From Microbacterium maritypicum (GTDB lineage: Bacteria; Actinomycetota; Actinomycetes; Actinomycetales; Microbacteriaceae): 64,000 bases of DNA. The stretch lies in the NCBI RefSeq assembly GCF_041529975.1, contig NZ_CP168030.1, positions 1,612,001 to 1,676,000 on the forward strand, read 5' to 3'. Below the pieces are notes generated by a model. The model was not told the origin of the DNA, did not search any database, and saw only the letters and a list, made by a program, of their open reading frames with translations. A program made the position numbers and the translations under genes. Shown piece by piece: positions 8,414-16,461 of the stretch; positions within the stretch are counted from its first letter, which is position 1; each line of letters starts with the position of its first letter.

Positions 8414-9590
8414 CGCCGACTCCGATCCGCGCCGAGACGGCATCCTCCCACGCCTCGGCGATGTCCGCTCCGAGCTCCACGACCGTCCAGCCGTGCGGGA
8501 CGGAGGCCTCGGCGGCACCGGGCAGCAGCTCGGTGCTGAACAGCATGGGGGCGGTGGCTCCCGCCGGACGCAGCAGGGCGGCGTCCTCCTCATCGAGGCG
8601 CCCGGTGATGAAGACCAGCGGGCCGGGAGGCGTTCCTCCGATGAGCGACGCCAGGTCCCGACTCTCGCCGCGGGGTGTCACCATCGCCAGCGCCACGAGC
8701 AGTCCGTCACGGTCGTCTTCGTGCCCGCGCAGGGCGCCGAGCAGAGTTCCCGCGCCGTCGATCACGTCGACGCTGTAGCCCTCGGACGCGAGATGGATGG
8801 CGGAGGAGGCGCACAGGGACACAGCGGCTTCGAAGGCCGGATCGGCGTGGACGCCCGGCGCATCCCAGTGGCGGCTGCTGCGGTCGAGCACGACGACCGC
8901 GTCAGGGCTCGACTCCTCCTCTTCCTGTCGCACCATGAGCTGCCCGCGGTGTGCGGTCGCCCTCCAGTGGATGCGACGCATCGAGTCGCCGGGGATGTAG
9001 CCGCGCGGTGACAGGTTGTCGCTGCCCTGCCCCAGCCTCGTCGACGAGGTGTGCGCGGTTCCTCCGGCGGCTCCGACCCGCACGGCGAGCGGGGCGAGGG
9101 CGAAGACCTCGGGCACGACGGTGACGCTGCGGCTGTCGCCGAACGGCTGCTCGCGCTGCGCCAGCCCGAACGGATCCACCGTGCGCAGCATGAGCGGCCC
9201 GAGCGGCCAGACGCCGCGTCGGACGCCGGTGATCAGGTAGGTGAGCTGACCGGTCTCGGGCGGGTACTCGCCGCCCGAGTCGCCGGTGACGGCGTCGGGC
9301 AGCACGTCGTGCCAGAGCCCCCGTGGCACGCGGAGGGCGCGCAACGTGAAGCGCACCGTGACCCTCGAGGTCTCCGACACGGTCAGCAGGTCGGTCGAGA
9401 TCTGACGGGTGACCGTCCCGGAGCGGCGGGGGAGACGCACGGCGAGGAGCGAGAAGAGGGTGAGGGCGGCGAGCAGCACCCCGATGTAGAGCAGGATGCG
9501 GGCGCCGAGGACGTTGGCGGCGATCATGCAGCCCAGCGCGGCGATGAGCGCACCGGCGCCGCGGCTGGTGAGGGATCGGCGTCGTCGCAT
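8400..9590 (-). CDS. DUF58 domain membrane protein
   Basis: This 396-residue protein has two N-terminal hydrophobic segments (residues about 10-45), an extracytoplasmic beta-rich region, and a C-terminal von Willebrand A-like DUF58 domain. The DUF58 signature is seen as SMRRIHWRATAHRGQLMVRQEEEE, split around the conserved HWRATA. It begins at ATG 9590, 11 bp after the moxR stop. MoxR ATPases and DUF58 proteins are thought to act together as a chaperone-like pair, here with the transglutaminase. The exact process in this organism is unknown. Confidence 0.85.
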   Translation of the reverse strand: MRRRRSLTSRGAGALIAALGCMIAANVLGARILLYIGVLLAALTLFSLLAVRLPRRSGTVTRQISTDLLTVSETSRVTVRFTLRALRVPRGLWHDVLPDAVTGDSGGEYPPETGQLTYLITGVRRGVWPLGPLMLRTVDPFGLAQREQPFGDSRSVTVVPEVFALAPLAVRVGAAGGTAHTSSTRLGQGSDNLSPRGYIPGDSMRRIHWRATAHRGQLMVRQEEEESSPDAVVVLDRSSRHWDAPGVHADPAFEAAVSLCASSAIHLASEGYSVDVIDGAGTLLGALRGHEDDRDGLLVALAMVTPRGESRDLASLIGGTPPGPLVFITGRLDEEDAALLRPAGATAPMLFSTELLPGAAEASVPHGWTVVELGADIAEAWEDAVSARIGVGDVPR

Positions 9591-9601
9591 GAGGGTCTCG
9601 G

Positions 9602-10591
9602 TCAGGAACGGGTCGCGACGGGAACGCGCACCCGTTCGACGATCTGGGCGAGCGCCGCCTCGACGGGCTGGGCGCCCGCACGGTGGGCGCCGCGAGCGGG
9701 CAGCAGCCGGTGCGCCAGCACGGGGATCAGCAGCGCCGTGATGTCGTCGGGAATGACGTAGTCGCGCCCGTCGAGGGCGGCCCACACCTTCGCCGCCCTG
9801 ATCAGCTGCAGGGTGGCCCGGGGGCTCGCGCCGAGGTGGAGGTTCGGGTCGGAACGGGTCGACTGCGCGAGGGCGACCGTGTACTCCTCCAGCGCGGGGG
9901 CCACGTGGACGGAGCGCGCCCACGCGATGAGCTGGGAGATGGATGCCGCATCGGCGACGGGCGTCACCGCGGCGAGCGGGCTCACCACATCGCGCTGACG
10001 GAGCATGAGGGTTTCGGCTGCGGCATCCGGGTATCCCATCGAGATGCGCATCATGAAGCGGTCGCGCTGCGCTTCGGGCAGGGCATAGGTGCCCTCCATC
10101 TCGAGCGGATTCTGGGTCGCCACGACCAGGAACGGCTTCGGCAGCATGTGCGTGGCTCCGTCGACCGTGACCTGTCCCTCCTCCATCGCCTCGAGCAGCG
10201 CAGACTGCGTCTTCGGGGAGGAGCGGTTGATCTCGTCGGCGATCACGATGTGGGCGAACACCGCGCCGCGCTTGAACTCGAACTCCCGATCGACCGGGTT
10301 GTAGACCGAGACGCCGGTGACATCGCCGGGAAGCAGGTCGGGGGTGAACTGGATGCGGCGCACCGTCGCGTCCACGCTCGCGGCCAGCGCCCGGGCGAGC
10401 ATCGTCTTGCCGACGCCGGGCACATCTTCGATGAGCAGGTGCCCCTCGGCGAGGAGGCAGACGAGCGCGCTGCGCACGGCATCGGGCTTGCCGTCGATGA
10501 CCTGGCCGATGGAGCCGAGGATCGCGGAGGTCTGCGCGGCGAACCGCTCGGCGTCGATCGTCACCGGGACCAGGGGGGCGTTCTCGGGCAT
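9602..10591 (-). CDS. MoxR-family AAA+ ATPase
   Basis: This 329-residue AAA+ ATPase has Walker A GVGKT at residues 59-63, Walker B VIADEINR, and the sensor-1 region ATQNPLEMEGTYALPEAQRDRF that is characteristic of MoxR proteins. It is the first gene of the minus-strand operon moxR-DUF58-transglutaminase. It probably remodels or activates a partner through the DUF58 protein. The promoter should lie in the 10592-10735 interval shared with the divergent SRP RNA gene. Confidence 0.9.
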   Translation of the reverse strand: MPENAPLVPVTIDAERFAAQTSAILGSIGQVIDGKPDAVRSALVCLLAEGHLLIEDVPGVGKTMLARALAASVDATVRRIQFTPDLLPGDVTGVSVYNPVDREFEFKRGAVFAHIVIADEINRSSPKTQSALLEAMEEGQVTVDGATHMLPKPFLVVATQNPLEMEGTYALPEAQRDRFMMRISMGYPDAAAETLMLRQRDVVSPLAAVTPVADAASISQLIAWARSVHVAPALEEYTVALAQSTRSDPNLHLGASPRATLQLIRAAKVWAALDGRDYVIPDDITALLIPVLAHRLLPARGAHRAGAQPVEAALAQIVERVRVPVATRS

Positions 10592-10735
10592 GCGTTCCCT
10601 CTCACATCGGCGCTGCGGTGCGCGTTACTCGATCGTAACCCTGTGGAGGGGGTAACGCTCTGGCAGGTTCCCCTGAGCTCTCCGCCATCCGCGGTGACGG
10701 TTCGAACCACCCGGCGCATCGGGTTAGGATGGTTG

Positions 10736-10830
10736 ACGGCTCTCCGCGTGGCGGCATCCAGGCCAATTCCCCCAGGGCGGAAACGCAGCAAGGGTAACCG
10801 GGCTCTGCTGGGTGCGCGGAGGGTCACTTT
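10736..10830 (+). ncRNA. ffs: Small SRP RNA (4.5S RNA)
   Basis: The region contains the apical element of bacterial signal recognition particle RNA: a GGAA tetraloop in GGGCGGAAACGCAGCAAGGG (10775-10794), the segment bound by Ffh. An outer helix pairs CTCCGCG (10741-10747) with CGCGGAG (10815-10821). A TAGGAT -10 box lies at 10724-10729, and a T-rich tract (CTTTCTTTTTCT) follows at 10827-10838. The boundaries are approximate. dnaX-recR, which often sits near ffs in actinobacteria, is 8 kb downstream. Confidence 0.9.
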
Positions 10831-10895
10831 CTTTTTCTGCGGGTGATCCGCCGGATGCTCAGTCGTCTCCTGGCTGCACCTGCGACAATCATCCG

Positions 10896-11507
10896 GTGAC
10901 CGTCTCCCCACCACCGAAGGTGCAGCATCCGCTCGGCCGTTTCGCCTCGCCGGTGCTCCTGCTCGTCGCGATGTGGGTCGTGCAGTTCGCCGATGCGATC
11001 CTGCCGGGGTCTTTCACCGGCTTCGGGTTGCGGTCCTGGGATGTGTCCGGTCTCGGTGGCATCGTGCTCGGTCCGCTCCTGCACGCGAACTGGCAGCATC
11101 TCATCGGCAACTCGGTGCCGTTCCTCGTCCTCGGCTGCCTCGTCGCGGTCGAAGGAACCCGCCGATTCTGGGCCGTCACGGCGATCGTCGCGGTCGTCAG
11201 CGGCATCGGCACGTGGCTCTTCAATGCTCCCGGCACGCTGACGGTCGGCGCCTCCGGACTCGTGTTCGGATACTTCGGCTACGTCGTGATGCGGGTGTTC
11301 GCGCCGGGCCGGGTCGCCCACCGGATCCTCTACGCCGTCATCGCGTTGATCGTGCTCGCCCTGTACGGTGCCACGATGCTGGCCGGGGTGTTCGGCGTCG
11401 CCGAGGGGATCTCCTGGCAGGGTCACCTCTTCGGCGCGATCGGTGGCGGACTCGCCGCCCTCATCGGCCGTCGCCCGCGAACAGAGCGCGGAGCGCTCGC
11501 GGCATGA
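10896..11507 (+). CDS. Rhomboid-family intramembrane serine protease
   Basis: This 203-residue six-span membrane protein has the rhomboid catalytic dyad: Ser120 in GASGLVFG and His177 in WQGHLFGAIGG. The loop-1 element HANWQHLIGN supplies the conserved His and the oxyanion-hole Asn72. GTG 10896 was chosen because it places the first span at the usual distance; the longer in-frame start at 10812 would lie inside the SRP RNA. It overlaps the next gene by 4 bp. Substrates are unknown. Confidence 0.85.
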   Translation: MTVSPPPKVQHPLGRFASPVLLLVAMWVVQFADAILPGSFTGFGLRSWDVSGLGGIVLGPLLHANWQHLIGNSVPFLVLGCLVAVEGTRRFWAVTAIVAVVSGIGTWLFNAPGTLTVGASGLVFGYFGYVVMRVFAPGRVAHRILYAVIALIVLALYGATMLAGVFGVAEGISWQGHLFGAIGGGLAALIGRRPRTERGALAA

Positions 11508-12202
11508 GTCCTCGACGCGCGGCGTCGCCGGCGAAGCGCAGGCGGGCGACGACGAAGCCGAGATCGAAGCGGAAGAGCACGGCGCGGCGGCGCAAACCCG
11601 GCACGCGACGGCAGGCGGCGATCCGGCTCCGCCGCCGGAAGATCCTGCAGCGGGTGCTCGTGTCGACCACGGCCGTCCTGGTGCTCGGCGGGCTGCTGGC
11701 CCTCATCCCGCTCGGGCTCGCGCGCGACCCGGCACCGATCTGCATCGACGAGCCGCAGACGTTCCCGGAGGCGGGCATCGAGGGGTGGAGCGGAGAGCAG
11801 CTCGAGAATGCGGCGACCATCGTGCGCACGGCGGCCCGGCTGGGCTTCCCGCGAGAGGGGCAGATCCTCGGGGTGATGACGGCGATGGGCGAGAGCAGCC
11901 TGCGCAACATCGACTACGGCGACTGGGAGACGAGCGGGTTCACCAACCCCGACGGCTCGCGCACCACGAGCATCGGGCTGTTCCAGCAGCAGGACTGGTG
12001 GGGGAGTGCCGAGCAGCGGATGGATCCGGCGACCGCCACGACCCTGTTCTTCGACCGCCTCGGCCGGCTTCCCGACTGGCAGAGCATGCAGCCGTCGCAC
12101 GCGATCCACCGGGTGCAGATCAACATGGATCGCGACTACTACTCCCGATTCCAGGCGGATGCCACGGCGGTCGTCGATGCGCTGTCGGGGCACTGCGAGT
12201 GA
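11504..12202 (+). CDS. Membrane-anchored lysozyme-like (SLT-like) protein
   Basis: This 232-residue protein has a very basic N-terminal 48 residues, one membrane span (about 50-72) and an extracytoplasmic domain. That domain resembles lytic transglycosylases: Glu130 in TAMGESSLRNIDYGD matches the ES motif, and TTSIGLFQQQDWW (about 152-165) matches the GLMQ-type motif. Peptidoglycan cleavage is therefore likely but not proven. It is translationally coupled to the rhomboid gene, which could point to proteolytic release of this anchored enzyme, although that is only a suggestion. Confidence 0.65.
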   Translation: MSPRRAASPAKRRRATTKPRSKRKSTARRRKPGTRRQAAIRLRRRKILQRVLVSTTAVLVLGGLLALIPLGLARDPAPICIDEPQTFPEAGIEGWSGEQLENAATIVRTAARLGFPREGQILGVMTAMGESSLRNIDYGDWETSGFTNPDGSRTTSIGLFQQQDWWGSAEQRMDPATATTLFFDRLGRLPDWQSMQPSHAIHRVQINMDRDYYSRFQADATAVVDALSGHCE

Positions 12203-12267
12203 CGCCGGCGCAATAGTTCCGGTGGCATGCCCGGTGGGTTCACGGATGCCGCGCCTAAGCTGAAGCT

Positions 12268-14385
12268 GTGGCGCAGAGCATCTACATCACCTCGGCCGAA
12301 GGCCATACCGGAAAGTCGACGATCGCCCTCGGGGCGCTCGACGCGTTGATGCGCGTCTCGCCGCGGGTGGGGGTGTTCCGCCCGATCGCGCGGTCCGTCA
12401 CCGAACGCGACGACATCCTCGAGCTGATGCTGGCGCACGACGGCGTGCAGCTCGACTACGAGGACTGCATCGGCGTCACCTACGACGACGTGCGCAGCGA
12501 CCCGGAAGCGGCGCTGTCGACGATCGTCGCGCGGTTCAAGGCGGTCGAGGCGCAGTGCGACTCCGTCGTGATCATCGGCAGCGACTACACGGATGTCGCC
12601 AGCCCCGCCGAGCTCGGCTTCAACGCGCGTGTGGCCGCCAACCTGGGGGCGCCGGTCATGCTCGTCCTCAGCGGTCGTGATCAGCAGCGCCAGGCGGAGC
12701 AGCTGGGCACGACGACCGCTCGCGCAGCCGCTGCCGTCGGACAGATCGCAGAGCTGGCGCTGTCCGAGCTCGCCGCCGAACGGGCCGAACTCTTCGCGGT
12801 CGCCGTGAACCGGGCAGACCCCGACGCGCTCGACGCCGTGATCGATGCCGTGCGTGCGGTCCTCCACGACGAGCGCACGCCGGTGTGGGCGATCCCCGAG
12901 GACCGTGCGCTGGTCGCCCCGTCGATCCGCGGCATCCTCGCAGCCGTCGACGGGAAGCTCCTCAAGGGCGACGACGACCGGTTGGCGGCGGAGGCGCTGA
13001 CGATCGTGGTCGCCGGGATGTCGATGGTCAACGTGCTGCCGCGGCTCACCGAAGAGGCGGTCGTGGTGATCCCCGCCGACCGCACCGAGGTGCTCCTCGC
13101 TGCGCTGCTGGCCGACTCGTCCGGCACCTTCCCGCGCATCGCCGGCATCATCCTGAACGGCCCCTTCCCGCTGCCGGAGCCGATCCTCCAGCTGCTCGAC
13201 GGATTCGCCTCCACGGTTCCGATCATCACGACCGACCTGGGCACGTACGACACGGCGGTGCGGGTGATGGGCGCCCGCGGCCGGATCTCGGCCGATTCCC
13301 GCAGCCGGTACGACCGCGCGCTCGGCCTGTTCCAGGCGCATGTGGACATCGCCGAGCTGACCGAGAAACTCGGGCTCGCGGAGTCACGGGTCGTCACACC
13401 GTTGATGTTCCAGTACGGGCTCATCGAGCGTGCCCGGTCCGACCGTCGCCGCATCGTGCTGCCCGAAGGGGGAGACGACCGCATCCTCCGCGCCGCCGCC
13501 ACGCTGCTGGCCCGGGAGGTCGCCGACCTCACGATCCTCGGTGACGAGGCCGCGGTGCGGGCGCGTGCCGTCGAGCTGGGCGTCGACATCGCGGCGGCCC
13601 AGGTGCTCAGCCCGACCGACCCCGAGCTGGTGGAGCGCTTCGCCGCCGAGTACGCGCGCCTCCGCGCCCACAAGGGCATCACGCTCGCCCAGGCGGCCGA
13701 CACCGTGACCGACGTGTCGTACTTCGGCACGATGATGGTGCATCTCGGCCTCGCCGACGGGATGGTCTCCGGCGCCGCGCACACGACCGCGCACACCATC
13801 CGCCCGTCGTTCGAGATCATCAAGACGAAGCCGGGGGTGAACGTCGTCTCGAGTGTCTTCCTGATGGCGCTCGCCGACCGTGTGCTCGTGTACGGCGACT
13901 GCGCCGTGATCCCCGATCCGACGAGCGAGCAGCTCGCCGACATCGCGATCTCCTCCGCGACCACGGCGCGCCAGTTCGGGATCGATCCGCGCGTCGCGAT
14001 GCTGTCGTACTCGACCGGAGAATCCGGCACCGGCGCCGACGTCGACAAGGTGCGCGCGGCGACCACCCTCGTGCGCGAGAGGGCACCGGAGCTGCCGGTG
14101 GAGGGCCCCATCCAGTACGACGCGGCGGCGGATGCGGCGGTCGCCAAGGCCAAGCTCCCCGGCTCCGCCGTGGCCGGACGGGCGACGGTGTTCGTGTTCC
14201 CCGACCTCAACACCGGCAACAACACCTACAAGGCCGTGCAGCGATCGGCGGGCGCCGTCGCCATCGGACCGGTGCTGCAGGGGCTCAACAAGCCCATCAA
14301 CGACCTCTCCCGCGGCGCCCTGGTCGACGACATCGTCAACACCGTCGCGATCACCGCGATCCAGGCGCAGGGAGAGCACGCATGA
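12268..14385 (+). CDS. pta: Phosphate acetyltransferase
   Basis: This 705-residue enzyme is of the long Pta type. It has an N-terminal P-loop-like domain (TSAEGHTGKSTIALGAL), a central DRTGG domain and a C-terminal catalytic domain from about residue 380 (RRIVLPEGGDDRIL, VSGAAHTTAHTIRPSF, MLSYSTGESG). It interconverts acetyl-CoA and acetyl phosphate. It starts with GTG and overlaps ackA by 4 bp, so acetate production or assimilation is encoded as one operon. Confidence 0.95.
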   Translation: MAQSIYITSAEGHTGKSTIALGALDALMRVSPRVGVFRPIARSVTERDDILELMLAHDGVQLDYEDCIGVTYDDVRSDPEAALSTIVARFKAVEAQCDSVVIIGSDYTDVASPAELGFNARVAANLGAPVMLVLSGRDQQRQAEQLGTTTARAAAAVGQIAELALSELAAERAELFAVAVNRADPDALDAVIDAVRAVLHDERTPVWAIPEDRALVAPSIRGILAAVDGKLLKGDDDRLAAEALTIVVAGMSMVNVLPRLTEEAVVVIPADRTEVLLAALLADSSGTFPRIAGIILNGPFPLPEPILQLLDGFASTVPIITTDLGTYDTAVRVMGARGRISADSRSRYDRALGLFQAHVDIAELTEKLGLAESRVVTPLMFQYGLIERARSDRRRIVLPEGGDDRILRAAATLLAREVADLTILGDEAAVRARAVELGVDIAAAQVLSPTDPELVERFAAEYARLRAHKGITLAQAADTVTDVSYFGTMMVHLGLADGMVSGAAHTTAHTIRPSFEIIKTKPGVNVVSSVFLMALADRVLVYGDCAVIPDPTSEQLADIAISSATTARQFGIDPRVAMLSYSTGESGTGADVDKVRAATTLVRERAPELPVEGPIQYDAAADAAVAKAKLPGSAVAGRATVFVFPDLNTGNNTYKAVQRSAGAVAIGPVLQGLNKPINDLSRGALVDDIVNTVAITAIQAQGEHA

Positions 14386-15602
14386 GCGCGATCCTGGTGA
14401 TCAACAGCGGTTCGTCGTCGCTGAAGTACAGCCTGATCGACATCGAGCAGGAGAACCTGCTGGCGAGCGGGCTCATCGAGCGCATCGGCCAGGACGCCAG
14501 CCCGGTCGCCCACACCGTCCGCCCCGAGTCCGACGGCACGGCCATGCCGACGATGCTGGACGCGACGTATCGCGACGAGCGCCCGATCGCCGATCATGCC
14601 GCCGCCTTCGAGATCATGCGCGCGCAGTTCGCCGCGCACGGCCCGTCACTCGAGGAACACCGCCCGGTCGCCGTGGGGCACCGCGTGGTCCACGGGGGCG
14701 CCCGCTTCTACGCCCCGACGTTGATCGATGCCGATGTGGAGCGGCAGATCGATGAGCTCGCTGTGCTCGCGCCGCTGCACAACCCCGCGAACCTGGCCGG
14801 CATCCGCGCCGCCCGCGCCGTGTTCGATCAGGTTCCGCACGTCGCCGTCTTCGACACGGCGTTCCACCAGACGCTCCCGCCCGCCGCGTACACCTACGCG
14901 ATCGACGCCGCGCTCGCCGCGGAGCACCGGGTGCGCCGCTACGGCTTCCACGGCACGAGCCACCAGTTTGTGAGCGAGGCCGCGGCGGCGTTCCTCGGCC
15001 GTGACCTCGGCAGCCTCCGACAGCTCGTGTTCCACCTCGGAAACGGGGCGTCGGTGACGGCGATCGACGGCGGTCGCTCGGTCGAGACCTCGATGGGGCT
15101 CACCCCGCTCGAGGGCCTGGTCATGGGCACCCGCTCCGGCGACATCGACCCCGCCGCGCTCGTGCACCTGTCGCGTCGTGCCGGCCTCTCGATCGACGAC
15201 CTCGACTCGCTGCTCAACACCCGCAGCGGGCTGGCCGGCCTCGCCGGTCGGAGCGACATGCGCGACATCCTCGCCGGGGTGGAGGCGGGGGACGACGCCG
15301 CGATGCTCGCCTTCGACGTGTACGTGCACCGCCTGCGCGCCTATGCCGGCGCGTACATCGCGCAGCTCGGGGGAGTGGACGTCATCTCCTTCACCGCCGG
15401 CGTCGGCGAGAACTCGGCGCCGGTGCGGGCGGCCGCGATGGCGACCCTCGGATTCGCGGGTGTGGAGATGGATGCCGCCCGCAACGAGGCGAGGGAACGC
15501 GGCATCCGGCGCATCTCCACGAACACCTCACCGGTGACGGTCCTCGTGGTGCCGACGGATGAGGAACTGCAGATCGCCCGGCAGACGGCCGAACTGCTCT
15601 GA
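14382..15602 (+). CDS. ackA: Acetate kinase
   Basis: This 406-residue enzyme has the ASKHA-fold motifs of acetate kinase: N-terminal INSGSSSLKYSLID, the substrate Arg in GHRVVHGG, the catalytic Asp region AVFDTAFHQTLP, YGFHGTSHQFV, and FHLGNGASVTAIDGG. It catalyses acetyl phosphate + ADP to acetate + ATP. It overlaps pta by 4 bp. No strong terminator is visible before the beta-phosphoglucomutase gene 100 bp downstream. Confidence 0.95.
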   Translation: MSAILVINSGSSSLKYSLIDIEQENLLASGLIERIGQDASPVAHTVRPESDGTAMPTMLDATYRDERPIADHAAAFEIMRAQFAAHGPSLEEHRPVAVGHRVVHGGARFYAPTLIDADVERQIDELAVLAPLHNPANLAGIRAARAVFDQVPHVAVFDTAFHQTLPPAAYTYAIDAALAAEHRVRRYGFHGTSHQFVSEAAAAFLGRDLGSLRQLVFHLGNGASVTAIDGGRSVETSMGLTPLEGLVMGTRSGDIDPAALVHLSRRAGLSIDDLDSLLNTRSGLAGLAGRSDMRDILAGVEAGDDAAMLAFDVYVHRLRAYAGAYIAQLGGVDVISFTAGVGENSAPVRAAAMATLGFAGVEMDAARNEARERGIRRISTNTSPVTVLVVPTDEELQIARQTAELL

Positions 15603-15702
15603 TCCGTCCGCCGGGGTTACCTCCTGAAGCGCCACCGCATTACGCTTGCACAGTGGCACGGAGAGGTGCCGGCCCGACGATCGCCCTTCTCCTGGAGGCT
15701 CT

Positions 15703-16461
15703 GTGCCAGAAGCACTGCCCGACCTGTTCCACGCCGACGGCGTACTGTTCGACCTCGACGGCGTGCTCACTCCGACCGCCGAGGTGCACATGCGCGCCTG
15801 GAAGGTCGTGTTCGACGACGTGTTCGCCCGCTGGGGCATCACGTCGCCGTACACCGATGCCGACTACTACGACTACGTCGACGGCAAGAAGCGCTACGAC
15901 GGAGTGGCGAGTCTGCTGCGCAGTCGCAACGTCGAGGTGCCCTGGGGCGAGGTCGATGACGACCCCTCGACCGAGACCATCTGCGGGATCGGCAACCGCA
16001 AGAACGCCGCCTTCGCGCAGTCGCTGCGCGGGCAGGGCATCGCGCCGTACCCGGGCTCACTCGCGGTCGTCGAGGCTCTGCATGCCGCCGGCATCCCGCT
16101 CGGCGTGGTGTCGAGCTCCAAGAACGCCGAGGAGGTGCTGGCCGCCGCCGGCATCCGCTCCTTCTTCCGGATCGTCGTGGACGGGGTCGTGGCCGAGCGC
16201 GACGGTCTCGCGTCGAAGCCCGCCGCCGACATGTTCGCCGCGGGCGCGGTGGCGCTCGGTGTCGACCCGGCCCGCTCGGTCGCCGTGGAGGATGCCACCT
16301 CCGGGGCCGCTTCCGCCGCTGCCGCCGGCTATGCGAGCGTGATCGGCGTCGACCGCGGTGCCGGTGCCGATGCGCTCCGTGCCGCCGGCGCCACCGTCGT
16401 CGTCGACGACCTGGCCGTGTTCGTCCCCGATACCCGCACCGACATCCCGGAGACCGCATGA
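15703..16461 (+). CDS. pgmB: Beta-phosphoglucomutase (HAD family)
   Basis: This 252-residue HAD hydrolase has motif I DLDG (nucleophile Asp17, acid/base Asp19), motif II SSSKNAEEVL, and motifs III/IV SKPAADMF and VAVEDATSGAASA. The cap-domain length suits beta-phosphoglucomutase, which converts beta-glucose 1-phosphate to glucose 6-phosphate. GTG 15703 follows a CTGGAGG ribosome binding site. It overlaps by 4 bp a GH65 phosphorylase that would produce beta-glucose 1-phosphate, which is the strongest argument for the function. Confidence 0.9.
   Translation: MPEALPDLFHADGVLFDLDGVLTPTAEVHMRAWKVVFDDVFARWGITSPYTDADYYDYVDGKKRYDGVASLLRSRNVEVPWGEVDDDPSTETICGIGNRKNAAFAQSLRGQGIAPYPGSLAVVEALHAAGIPLGVVSSSKNAEEVLAAAGIRSFFRIVVDGVVAERDGLASKPAADMFAAGAVALGVDPARSVAVEDATSGAASAAAAGYASVIGVDRGAGADALRAAGATVVVDDLAVFVPDTRTDIPETA

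Noticed and set aside
6419-8539. Long plus-strand open frame of 706 codons
   Set aside because: It is antisense to the transglutaminase gene, extremely rich in Arg/Gly/His and has no motif; a typical high-GC shadow.
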